From Magnetovibrio sp. (lineage in GTDB: Bacteria > Pseudomonadota > Alphaproteobacteria > Rhodospirillales > Casp-alpha2): 64,000 nt of DNA. Where the stretch lies: positions 5,594 to 69,593 of the forward strand of contig NZFO01000021.1 in assembly GCA_002690705.1 (NCBI GenBank), in the 5' to 3' direction. The position numbers and the translations under genes are program-made. Below are positions 47,214 to 55,368 of this stretch, piece by piece (position 1 is the stretch's first letter; each line of letters starts with the position of its first letter). The notes under the pieces were generated by a model, which was not told the origin of the DNA, did not search any database, and was given only the letters and a program-made list of their open reading frames with translations.

Positions 47214-49145
47214 TTATGTATCTGAATGAAACCAATCGTAGATTTTTTCAGCCAACGAGCTGCTCACTCCCTCAACGGCTCCTAGATCGGCGCGTCCTGC
47301 TTGGGATACGGCCCGTGCATCTCCAAAATGATGGAGTAATGCTTTCTTCCGCTTTGCACCTATACCCGGAACTTCATCTAATATAGACGTCTGAAGGGTC
47401 TTTGATCGTTTGTTTCGGTGCGACCCAACAGCAAACCTGTGCGCTTCATCACGAATACGCTGCAAAAAATAAGAGACGGGGTCTCGGGAAGCAATTTGTA
47501 ATGGCGACAAACCAGGCCGGAATACCGTCTCTCGTCCAGCATTTCGATCCGGACCTTTCGCAATCGCAGCTACCGCAATATCTTCAATACCTAATTCCTG
47601 AAAAACCTCGCAAGCCACAGATAATTGGCCTTTACCGCCGTCCACTAGCACTAAATCCGGCCATTGACCATTATCCCGATTAGCGCCTTCTTTTAGCGCG
47701 CGGGAAAATCGCCGAGTCAAAACTTCTCTCATCATTGCATAGTCATCACAAGAATTGAAATTTTTGTTGATCTCGTCTGACGGACTAAGAATACCAGTCT
47801 TATCACCTTTGATATTGAATTTACGGTAAGCGTTTTTATCAAATCCTTCTGGACCAACAACGATCATTGCGCCAATAGCGTGAGTGCCAGAAATATGGCT
47901 ATTATCATAAACTTCAATTCTGTCTGGCATGCCATCGAGATCCAATGTTACAGCGAGGCCTTCAAGTAGCTGGCGCTGCGAGGCACTCTCCGCTAAACGA
48001 CGCTCCAAGGCCTGTCGTGCGTTGGTAACCGCGTGCGTAACAAGTTTTACTTTATCGCCTCGTTTCGGCACCGTGATCTCAACCTTACGACCCGCCCTCA
48101 CGCTAAGTGCCTGTGCAACCAGATCTAGATTGGAAATATCATGGCCAAGAATAACGTTTTGGGGTGGGGGTGTCCGTGCGTAAAACTGTCCTATAAAAGC
48201 CTCTAGAACAGCTGGTAAATCATGATTTTTTGCTTGAACCGGAAAATATGCTCGGTTCCCATAGTTTGTCCCAGACCGAAAGAAAAAAACTTGAATGCAT
48301 GTTGCGCCACCGTCTTGAGCCCCTGCAATAATATCGGCGTTACCTGTTTTGCCTAAATTAACGTTTTGATGCGCTTGGATTCGAGTTAATGCCCGAATGC
48401 GATCCCTATACTGAGCAGCGAGTTCAAACTCCTGATCATTGCTAGCTTCTTGCATCAACCGAGCAAGCCGACGCTGTATTTTGTGACTATCACCAGTTAG
48501 AAATTCACGTGCTTCTGCAACTAAGGCCGCATAATCGGCAATATCAATCTTATCGACACAAGGTCCTGCGCATCTTTTTATTTGATACAATAAGCACGGT
48601 CGCGTGCGGTTAGCAAATACAGCATCGGTGCAAGTCCGAAGCAGGAATGTCCGCTGTAACGCCGCCAAGGTCTCATTAACCGCCCAGACAGAGGCAAATG
48701 GTCCAAAATAATCTCCTTTTCGGTTTTGCCCCCCCCTATGTTTAACAATTCGGGCGTATTGATGATCGTGGGTGACAAGAATGTAAGGAAAAGACTTATC
48801 GTCGCGCAGAAGAATATTATAACGGGGCGCATAATGCTTTATAAGATTAGACTCGAGCAATAAAGCTTCTGCTTCAGTGTGCGTGGTAACGAATTCCATC
48901 GACGCAGTCTCAAAAATCATTCTGCGGATGCGCACAGACTGTCGTTCTGGATGGGTATATGCAGCGACGCGGACCTTTAAGCTTTTCGCCTTACCAACAT
49001 ATAAAACTTTTCCATCAGCATTTATCATCCGGTAGACACCGGGTTGATTTGGCAGGGTTTTTAAGTACGCACTAATAACAGCGACACCTCTAGGTAACTC
49101 CTTGCCATCAGAGCGCAGTAACTCAATTTTTGCTAATTCCGTCAT
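47214..49145 (-). CDS. uvrC: Excinuclease ABC subunit C
   Basis: 643 residues. Makes both incisions in nucleotide excision repair. N-terminal GIY-YIG nuclease (QPGVYRMINADGKVLYVGKAKSL), a Cys-rich region (RPCLLYQIKRCAGPC), UvrB-binding UVR motif (DQEFELAAQYRDRIRAL), RNase H-like nuclease with IEVYDNSHISGTHAIGAMI and LVLVDGGKGQLS, and two helix-hairpin-helix motifs at the end (VPGIGAKRKKALLHHFG). It is the first gene of the uvrC-pgsA-mobB-moeA-moaDE series. Confidence 0.97.
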   Translation of the reverse strand: MTELAKIELLRSDGKELPRGVAVISAYLKTLPNQPGVYRMINADGKVLYVGKAKSLKVRVAAYTHPERQSVRIRRMIFETASMEFVTTHTEAEALLLESNLIKHYAPRYNILLRDDKSFPYILVTHDHQYARIVKHRGGQNRKGDYFGPFASVWAVNETLAALQRTFLLRTCTDAVFANRTRPCLLYQIKRCAGPCVDKIDIADYAALVAEAREFLTGDSHKIQRRLARLMQEASNDQEFELAAQYRDRIRALTRIQAHQNVNLGKTGNADIIAGAQDGGATCIQVFFFRSGTNYGNRAYFPVQAKNHDLPAVLEAFIGQFYARTPPPQNVILGHDISNLDLVAQALSVRAGRKVEITVPKRGDKVKLVTHAVTNARQALERRLAESASQRQLLEGLAVTLDLDGMPDRIEVYDNSHISGTHAIGAMIVVGPEGFDKNAYRKFNIKGDKTGILSPSDEINKNFNSCDDYAMMREVLTRRFSRALKEGANRDNGQWPDLVLVDGGKGQLSVACEVFQELGIEDIAVAAIAKGPDRNAGRETVFRPGLSPLQIASRDPVSYFLQRIRDEAHRFAVGSHRNKRSKTLQTSILDEVPGIGAKRKKALLHHFGDARAVSQAGRADLGAVEGVSSSLAEKIYDWFHSDT

Positions 49146-49291
49146 TCCCCTTAGCCTTTGTACGGATCTTTATGATATCGCCGGGCAGCACGAGCGTTTC
49201 ATTAAAATGTATAATGTAGAGCTATCCACTAAACTTGTGGATATCTTTGTTGAAAACAGCAGCACTCTTATCATTGAGACGAAAAATCAAG

Positions 49292-49332
49292 AACTTAACT
49301 AAATGCTTAAATTTTATGCATTTAGTTAAGTT
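49292..49332 (-). terminator. Long AT-rich stem-loop, possible terminator of the folB unit
   Basis: A perfect 15-bp inverted repeat (49292-49306 with 49318-49332, 11-base loop). On the minus strand it is followed by CTTGATTTTTCG. The stem is AT-rich and the T-run is short, so termination is likely but not sure; an operator role is possible. Confidence 0.5.
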
Positions 49333-49441
49333 ACTGATAACGTTACGAGATTTTGATATATATACAAAGACTCCAATGATTCAAATATTTCCAAAATAAT
49401 TTGTCGTCTTTTTCCAGCATGGGAAAAGACTGTGCAAAACC

Positions 49442-49496
49442 ACCTATGGTCTCGCCTTTTACAGTTGATGCTTTTTACTACATGAAGACCATAGGT
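49442..49496. repeat. 11-bp inverted repeat downstream of folB
   Basis: ACCTATGGTCT at 49442-49452 and its exact reverse complement at 49486-49496, spaced 33 bases, ending nine bases from the folB stop. It could be a 3' stem of the folB message or a protein site. Confidence 0.6.
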
Positions 49497-49504
49497 ATCA
49501 CGCT

Positions 49505-49927
49505 CTATACTTGGTTATACCTTTCAATCTCCACACCTACGCTCGCAGCCTTTTCAATAATATCAAGTTTCTCAATTCGTACTCTCGCCGAATAGACACG
49601 GGGATCTTCTAATGCCATGCAAGCGATTGCCTCCGCAAGCGTCTCTACAAGGTTGACATGCCCACCGTCGATAATAGCCATTATCCCGTCAGCTAAATTT
49701 TCATAGCAAATAACGTTGCGGATATCATCGTTCACAGGGTTCTCGTCCTCGCTAACCGCAAGATCGAGATTGATCTGAACGCGCTGCAAACCATTTCTCT
49801 CATGCTCATGTATCCCTATCAAGCAATCCACCACGAAATCACGAATAAAGACATGCCGTAAGGACCGACCGGCATCGGCCATCTTTAACTGGGTAACATT
49901 GCCCGCAGTTATCCGTTTGGCGTCCAT
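49505..49927 (-). CDS. folB: Dihydroneopterin aldolase
   Basis: 140 residues from ATG 49927 (AGGGA about eight bases upstream); an in-frame start ten codons earlier has no ribosome site. Cleaves dihydroneopterin to hydroxymethyl-dihydropterin and glycolaldehyde in folate synthesis. Marks: VFIRDFVVDCLIGIHEHER with the conserved Glu, DDIRNVICYENLADGI (Tyr) and HVNLVETLAEAIAC, and a late VRIEKLD with the catalytic Lys. The adjacent SDR is a probable pteridine reductase. Confidence 0.92.
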   Translation of the reverse strand: MDAKRITAGNVTQLKMADAGRSLRHVFIRDFVVDCLIGIHEHERNGLQRVQINLDLAVSEDENPVNDDIRNVICYENLADGIMAIIDGGHVNLVETLAEAIACMALEDPRVYSARVRIEKLDIIEKAASVGVEIERYNQV

Positions 49928-50031
49928 GGAACTTTCCCTTTGATCTTGTAGCCACAAATTACACTGCTTGATAGCAGAATTCTAAGTCGCCAATAAAACT
50001 AGCCCTAAAAGCGTCCTAACGCCACCATCAA

Positions 50032-50775
50032 TCAACGCACCCCCATATGTTGCCCCGCATCCACGGCAATCATTTGTCCTGTTACAGCTGATGACTGAAG
50101 AATGAAATGAACAGCGCTGCATATGTCCTCCGTGGATACTTGATGCGCCAATGGCATAGCTGAACATTCCTCTTCAAAGTCTTTCGCACTTTGATGAATA
50201 CTTTGCATTGTCGGGCCCGGGCCTACTCCATTAACCCTTACGGCAGGAGCCATAGCCCTTGCTAAGATTTGGGTTAATGCCCAAAGCCCCGCTTTACTGA
50301 GGGTATAGGTTGGAAAATCCGCCGACAGGTTCCAAACGCGTTGATCAATAATATTAATGATCGATCCATTCGTGTTTTTTGGAAGTTGCGCATAAAAGGC
50401 TTGGGATAACGCGAACGGGGCACGTAGATTCACCTCCATATGCGTATCCCACATGTCACGGGTTGATGTAACTACAGTATCATTTTCAAACGTTGAGGCA
50501 TTGTTGATCAAACATGATATCGGACCGAGGGACCTCTCGCAGGCGGGAATAAGGGCGGCAACCTCTTTTTCGATACTTAGGTTTGCTGAAATAGCATGCG
50601 CCGCAACCCCTTTTGCCTTTATAGCGCTAACTAAAGCCTCAGCATCATCACGGGATTTCCGGTAATGGACGGCTATAGACCAACCAGCATCAGCTAAACT
50701 TAATGCTATGGCACGCCCCACCCTACGACCTGCGCCGGTCACCAAAGCAATCCGTTTCAACGTTGACAAATTCAT
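50032..50775 (-). CDS. SDR family protein, pteridine reductase/FolM-like
   Basis: 247 residues. NADPH loop TGAGRRVGRAIALSLA has the TGxxxRxG form of pteridine reductases (PTR1, FolM) rather than the usual TGxxxGxG. NNAS and the catalytic Y-T-L-S-K follow, then a C-terminal VNGVGPGP. Relatives reduce dihydromonapterin or dihydrofolate. folB lies 104 bases downstream on the same strand, supporting a folate/pterin role, perhaps as a FolA substitute. Confidence 0.82.
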   Translation of the reverse strand: MNLSTLKRIALVTGAGRRVGRAIALSLADAGWSIAVHYRKSRDDAEALVSAIKAKGVAAHAISANLSIEKEVAALIPACERSLGPISCLINNASTFENDTVVTSTRDMWDTHMEVNLRAPFALSQAFYAQLPKNTNGSIINIIDQRVWNLSADFPTYTLSKAGLWALTQILARAMAPAVRVNGVGPGPTMQSIHQSAKDFEEECSAMPLAHQVSTEDICSAVHFILQSSAVTGQMIAVDAGQHMGVR

Positions 50776-50840
50776 AATCTAAGAATGATAGATCACACTG
50801 CACAAAACAAGAAGTGCCTTAAAGTCTTCGCGGATCAAAC

Positions 50841-51800
50841 TCAACTGACCAGATTTTCCACCCCTCGGCTTTGAGCCCACACATACAGAAGATATCCACC
50901 AATCATGACACTTCCCGTCGCCCTCGTCATCCGCCACCCCATAGCAAGAACAGGGATCATAAGGATAGTCGCTACAAGCATCACCCATATATCGAAGCTT
51001 AGGATCTGAGTTGATATTGGTAGGGGCGCAACCAATGCAGTACCCCCTGCTACGCCAAGCATATTAAATAAATTAGAGCCGACCACATTACCAAGGCCGA
51101 CCTCACTATGGCCGCGCATCGCAGCAACACCTGTAGCTGCCAGCTCAGGCAAAGATGTTCCCAGAGCAAATACGGTCAATCCGATAACCTCCTCTGATAC
51201 CGCCCATAGCCGTGCGACCTCGATGCCGCCCGTGATCAATAAATCTGCGCCCAAAGCTAGTCCTAAAAGGCCCAAACCAATCATTAAAACCGAGGTTGGG
51301 GTTGATTTTGGCCCTCCCTCAAATTCTTTAAGTACTTCATTCGGGTTCTCGTCACTGTCCACTTCACGCCAGTACGACATCCCAAGAAATACGAAAAAAC
51401 CAATCATTAATAGCGTGCCAGATAAAAAATCTAAATCGCCACGAACCGCGAGAGCAATAAACAATAGCGTCGCCCCAATGAGCATAATTCCCTCACGCCA
51501 CATAGCATCACCCTGGCGTTTCACAGGCATAATTATTGCCGCAGCCCCCATAACTAAAAGGACATTAGCGATGTTACTGCCGACCACATTGCCAATAGCC
51601 AAACCAGAAGCTCCCCCAAGTACGGCGCTGATACTTACCACAAGTTCTGGCGCTGAAGTTCCGAGCGCAACAATGGTCATTCCAATTATTAGGGGCGATA
51701 TACCAATCTGCTTGGCCAACACTACAGCTCCCCGTACTAAAAGCTCCGCACCCCCGATGAGGACGAGAAAGCCTAGTGCTAGCTGCCCATACATCATCAT
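50841..51800 (-). CDS. Calcium/sodium antiporter, CaCA family
   Basis: 319 residues, about ten membrane segments in two inverted halves. The alpha-repeat motifs are GMTIVALGTSAPELVVS with GNVVGSNIANVL in the first half, and GLTVFALGTSLPELAAT with GNVVGSNLFNMLG in the second. This is the YrbG type, which exchanges Ca2+ for Na+ or H+. Its start overlaps the rppH stop by four bases. Confidence 0.93.
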   Translation of the reverse strand: MMMYGQLALGFLVLIGGAELLVRGAVVLAKQIGISPLIIGMTIVALGTSAPELVVSISAVLGGASGLAIGNVVGSNIANVLLVMGAAAIIMPVKRQGDAMWREGIMLIGATLLFIALAVRGDLDFLSGTLLMIGFFVFLGMSYWREVDSDENPNEVLKEFEGGPKSTPTSVLMIGLGLLGLALGADLLITGGIEVARLWAVSEEVIGLTVFALGTSLPELAATGVAAMRGHSEVGLGNVVGSNLFNMLGVAGGTALVAPLPISTQILSFDIWVMLVATILMIPVLAMGWRMTRATGSVMIGGYLLYVWAQSRGVENLVS

Positions 51801-52333
51801 GGTTTTTTATTTCTTAATTCCGCTGGCCAATGTGCGAAAGCTGCAACGACATCGGCGTATAACGCGCGCTTCCATGGCACTATTAAGCTCGGAAGTGAGG
51901 AAAACTCTACCCATCGCCATCTAAAGAACTCAGGCTCTACGTGGGCGCTTAAGTCAAAGTCATCGTCGTTTCCCCTAAACACCATCGCAAACCATTTCTG
52001 CCGTTGGCCTCGATATTTGCCTCCCCATGAGACGCCGACCAATTCATCAGGCAGATCATAGTCTAGCCATTGCGTCGTCTCATCCACAATATCAACCTTA
52101 TCCGTGCCTGTTTCTTCTAAAACCTCGCGGATAGCGGCATCTCCCAATCCCTCATGAGGATCTATACCGCCTTGAGGCATTTGCCAATAATCGCTGATTA
52201 TTTGGCCTGGCTTAGGCAACCGACACCCTACCCACACAAGCCCTTTATCATTAAAAATTGCCGCCCCAACACCTTGGCGATACGGAAGACATTTCCCTCC
52301 TATCAAAGGCGTCGACGTATCGCTAACTTTCAT
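51797..52333 (-). CDS. rppH: RNA pyrophosphohydrolase
   Basis: 178 residues. Nudix enzyme that removes pyrophosphate from the 5' end of mRNA, starting decay (also called IalA in Bartonella). The Nudix box is complete: G-G-I-D-P-H-E-G then AAIREVLEETGTD; WQMPQGGID and KWFAMVFRG are typical of RppH. It overlaps the upstream deacetylase by four bases and the downstream antiporter gene by four bases. Confidence 0.95.
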   Translation of the reverse strand: MKVSDTSTPLIGGKCLPYRQGVGAAIFNDKGLVWVGCRLPKPGQIISDYWQMPQGGIDPHEGLGDAAIREVLEETGTDKVDIVDETTQWLDYDLPDELVGVSWGGKYRGQRQKWFAMVFRGNDDDFDLSAHVEPEFFRWRWVEFSSLPSLIVPWKRALYADVVAAFAHWPAELRNKKP

Positions 52334-53976
52334 TTTATGGACTGCTTTCCAACAAGAGAGGAGACCGGAACAAGCACTAGATTTTTTTCCGCTAGCGACT
52401 TAGTCCAAATCTGCAGATGGTGTATACTAATCGGATAAGGTCTTACTATGCCTATGCCGTTTGATTTTTTTGAGATGATTTTCTCAAAGGTTCTGAGCCG
52501 TTTTTTTATAGACCTTTCTGACGGAGGCTCATCTATAAAAAGAGTACTCTTAACCGCCGGTAGATCAATCTTAGCGGCAATCGCGGACGCAGATGATTTA
52601 GATGTCCGAGCTGCATCAACATACATCAGACCACGACGCTGTATCTCTTCGAGCACTGGCCTTAACTGACCATCAGCGGTACTAAATTTCGACCCCATTG
52701 ATGACACAACACCAACGTATCCCCCGAAACTGCCTAAAATCCGAAGAAGACGCTTCATATTTTCAGCCATTTGAACTGACGTGGTAAGCGCATCAGGACC
52801 TGCGTCGCGTTTGGGAAATTGTCTGCTTTCCATGGGTAGTGATAAAAAAACCTCATGGCCAGCACGTCGTGCTCGTAACAACCAATCTTTGAGGTTTGTG
52901 CCGTAAGGTTCGAACACCAAGCCCACCTCAGGAGGTAACTTTCGAATCGCTGCGAATGTGGCGGCCTTACTCAATCCCAAACCTGACACCAGCAAAGCAA
53001 CTTGTTTACCGCGCTCATCCCCCGTCAAAGGCCGCGCGTAAACTTCCCATGATTTGCGACCTTTCGCATCAACAACTGGCACAGGCTTCTCCATGCCCGC
53101 CACAGTTTCAAGTAACGCTTTGTCTGGTGCCCGGGTCAATGCTGAACCTTTAGCTAGATTACCTACCCGTCGATAAGACGCCGCAGTGACTGAGGGGATG
53201 ATCAAGCCCTCGGCGCCGCTCGTCGCGCCTGCCAACGCATTTAGAGAGCCTCCACCACCAGTCTGCGGGAGCGTCAAAATGCTTTTGGGTTGATCTATGC
53301 TTCCTAAAGTTTCGGGGGGGCGGGCATCTTCAGGTTTAGGTTCTGAAGAATCTCTATCTTCGGCATTAATTTTTTCTTTAGTGTTACTAGCGACACCCTC
53401 AGAACCAGAGCCTACAGCGTTTAATGAACCAGCCCTCGGTGGAAGCGCCATTTGTAACCGTCCACCTGCAGAATCTTGAGCGGTTGTTTCTGCTTTTTCT
53501 CCAAGCATCCAAAACGCTGCGCCCCCTGTAATACTTGCTACTACTACTAACCCAGCGACAGCTGAGAAAATGATTTTGTTACGTTTTCCTTCTCCCTGCT
53601 CAGCATCCACATCGTCATCATGACTCTCCGAATTTGAATTAGAGTCGCCCTCAAAACTATTTTCCTCATTATCAAGGTTTCCCTCGGGATCATCCCCACC
53701 ACTTTTTACTTCATCGTCGCCTCGATCGCCAAAAGGAGGCTCTTCAATGTCTGGGTCAGACCCCACAAATTCTGACTGCTCGCTCTTTTGAGAAACTAGC
53801 TGGTCGCTCTCGAGCGTTTCACTAGGATCAGGAGTGGACGACTCGTCTTCATGGTCAGGATCTATCTCACCATCATCAAAAGATTCGTCATCATTCAAAT
53901 CAGATTGGTCGGAGTTGAAATCATCTTCGTCGTTATCATCCGAGGATCGTTTGAATATTTTTTTTAAGAATTCCAA
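52330..53976 (-). CDS. Divergent polysaccharide deacetylase family protein with acidic N-terminal tail
   Basis: 548 residues. Residues 1-130 are cytoplasmic and dominated by Asp, Glu, Ser and Asn; a single helix (IIFSAVAGLVVVASITGGAAFW, about residues 134-155) follows, then a long linker rich in Gly, Ser and Pro, and from about residue 320 the divergent polysaccharide deacetylase domain (DUF610/YibQ): KQVALLVSGLGLSKAAT, LPPEVGLVFEPYG, EVFLSLPMES, GYVGVVSSMGSKF and LMYVDAARTSKSSA. The domain probably acts on periplasmic glycans. It is 42 bases after ctpA and overlaps rppH. Confidence 0.88.
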   Translation of the reverse strand: MEFLKKIFKRSSDDNDEDDFNSDQSDLNDDESFDDGEIDPDHEDESSTPDPSETLESDQLVSQKSEQSEFVGSDPDIEEPPFGDRGDDEVKSGGDDPEGNLDNEENSFEGDSNSNSESHDDDVDAEQGEGKRNKIIFSAVAGLVVVASITGGAAFWMLGEKAETTAQDSAGGRLQMALPPRAGSLNAVGSGSEGVASNTKEKINAEDRDSSEPKPEDARPPETLGSIDQPKSILTLPQTGGGGSLNALAGATSGAEGLIIPSVTAASYRRVGNLAKGSALTRAPDKALLETVAGMEKPVPVVDAKGRKSWEVYARPLTGDERGKQVALLVSGLGLSKAATFAAIRKLPPEVGLVFEPYGTNLKDWLLRARRAGHEVFLSLPMESRQFPKRDAGPDALTTSVQMAENMKRLLRILGSFGGYVGVVSSMGSKFSTADGQLRPVLEEIQRRGLMYVDAARTSKSSASAIAAKIDLPAVKSTLFIDEPPSERSIKKRLRTFEKIISKKSNGIGIVRPYPISIHHLQIWTKSLAEKNLVLVPVSSLVGKQSIK

Positions 53977-54018
53977 TGGTTATTCCCAAGCTAGCGGATT
54001 AAACTCTGGTTTAATAAT

Positions 54019-55368
54019 TTAGTCTGCTCGTTTAGTCACGGCTTCGGAATAGAGTGATAAGCCACTTAACAAATCAACCGCCCGAGATAACTGATAGTCA
54101 TCAGGCATTTTTTCATCATTCAACTCAGATGATGAAGGTTTATTAGCTTCTCCACCGGGCTTTGTAGCATTCGTTTTCTTTTTTGGCTGCGTGTTCTGTC
54201 CGGGGTTTTCCAGCGCACCGCGCAAATCAGCCTCTCGCGTCCGACTATCCGTGGCAAGTTTTTCAACTTTTGCCGGCTCCACCAAAATATCTGGTTCTAT
54301 GCCCTTCGCTTGAATAGATTTCCCAGAGGGTGTGTAGTAACGCGCTGTCGTCAAGCGCATCGCGCCATGTCCAGAGAGAGGCATAATCGTTTGAACTGAA
54401 CCCTTGCCGAAAGAACGCGTGCCAAGAACAATGCCTCGCCGATGATCCTGGAGGGCACCAGCAACAATCTCAGAAGCCGAAGCAGACCCACCATTTATCA
54501 AAATTACAATCGGCATACCCCCTGTCAAATCACCCTTTACGGCATTGTAGCGCTTCGTATCCTCTGTCTTGCGCGATCGAGTGGAAACGATCTCTCCTTT
54601 GTCAAGAAACGCATCAGACACTTTAACGGCTTGATCAAGAAGACCCCCTGGGTTGTTTCGAAGATCGAGGACTAACCCGATCATATTATCCCCTAGTTTT
54701 TCGTCAAACTTTGCAATTGCCTTTCTAAGGCCAACATCGGTTTGCTCGTTAAAAGACGTGATACGCACGTAGCCAACCTTTCCTACAGTACGAGACCGCA
54801 CTGAGGTAATTTTTATTACGGCACGGGTAATAGTGACGTCAAAAGGTTCAGACACATTTTTACGCCGCACCGTTACCTTTATATCCGTTCCAACCTTCCC
54901 CCGCATTCGGTCCACAGCTTGGGACAACGTCAGTCCTTGAACCGGTTTGCCATCGAGATGAGTGATAAAATCCCCCGCTTCGACACCGGCTCTATAGGCA
55001 GGCGTCTCGTCGATGGGTGATATCACCTTAATATAGCCCGCCTCCATCGTTACCTGGATACCGAGCCCCCCAAATTCACCGCGCGTGTTAACTTGCATGT
55101 CCCGAAAAGTTTTGGAATTCAAGAAGCTTGAATGCGGGTCCAAGGCCGTCAACATACCAGTAATGGCGGCCTCTATTAATTTTTCGTCGGTGGGCTCTTC
55201 GACGTACTCTGCCCTTACGCGCTCGAAAACATCTCCAAAAAGGTTAAGCAATTGATATGTTTCTGCGGTGTTTTTAGGCGTCTCAGCAGAGGCTACATAA
55301 GTGGTCGAAATAGCCATCATCATAGCCGCCGCGCTAAGAATTATTTTTATCTTCACGACACTGTTCAT
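54019..55368 (-). CDS. ctpA: C-terminal processing peptidase, S41 family
   Basis: 449 residues from ATG 55368, which overlaps the envC-like stop (ATGA). An N-terminal signal peptide (about residues 1-28) is followed by a PDZ domain (GGLGIQVTMEAGYIKVISPID, GDFITHLDGKPV) and the tail-specific protease core with catalytic Ser in GGSASASEIVAGAL and Lys in RSFGKGSVQT. The C-terminal tail is Lys/Asn/Pro-rich. CtpA degrades periplasmic proteins and controls peptidoglycan hydrolases, often together with EnvC-type activators. An alternative start at 55401 is unlikely. Confidence 0.93.
   Translation of the reverse strand: MNSVVKIKIILSAAAMMMAISTTYVASAETPKNTAETYQLLNLFGDVFERVRAEYVEEPTDEKLIEAAITGMLTALDPHSSFLNSKTFRDMQVNTRGEFGGLGIQVTMEAGYIKVISPIDETPAYRAGVEAGDFITHLDGKPVQGLTLSQAVDRMRGKVGTDIKVTVRRKNVSEPFDVTITRAVIKITSVRSRTVGKVGYVRITSFNEQTDVGLRKAIAKFDEKLGDNMIGLVLDLRNNPGGLLDQAVKVSDAFLDKGEIVSTRSRKTEDTKRYNAVKGDLTGGMPIVILINGGSASASEIVAGALQDHRRGIVLGTRSFGKGSVQTIMPLSGHGAMRLTTARYYTPSGKSIQAKGIEPDILVEPAKVEKLATDSRTREADLRGALENPGQNTQPKKKTNATKPGGEANKPSSSELNDEKMPDDYQLSRAVDLLSGLSLYSEAVTKRAD

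Larger units (their letters stand above)
49146..49504. promoter_or_regulatory. AT-rich spacer with three inverted repeats
   Basis: About 360 bases between folB and uvrC. It contains a 7-bp repeat TATCCAC/GTGGATA (49223-49243), a 15-bp perfect repeat (49292-49332) and an 11-bp perfect repeat (49442-49496). The uvrC promoter must be here. Short ORFs crossing it lack ribosome sites. Confidence 0.6.

Noticed and set aside
49223-49243. DnaA-box-like pair as a replication origin
   Set aside because: Only two imperfect boxes, and none of the usual origin neighbours (dnaA, parAB, hemE, gidA) is nearby.
49102-49595. Short plus-strand ORFs across the uvrC-folB spacer
   Set aside because: They overlap the starts or ends of real minus-strand genes and lack ribosome sites.
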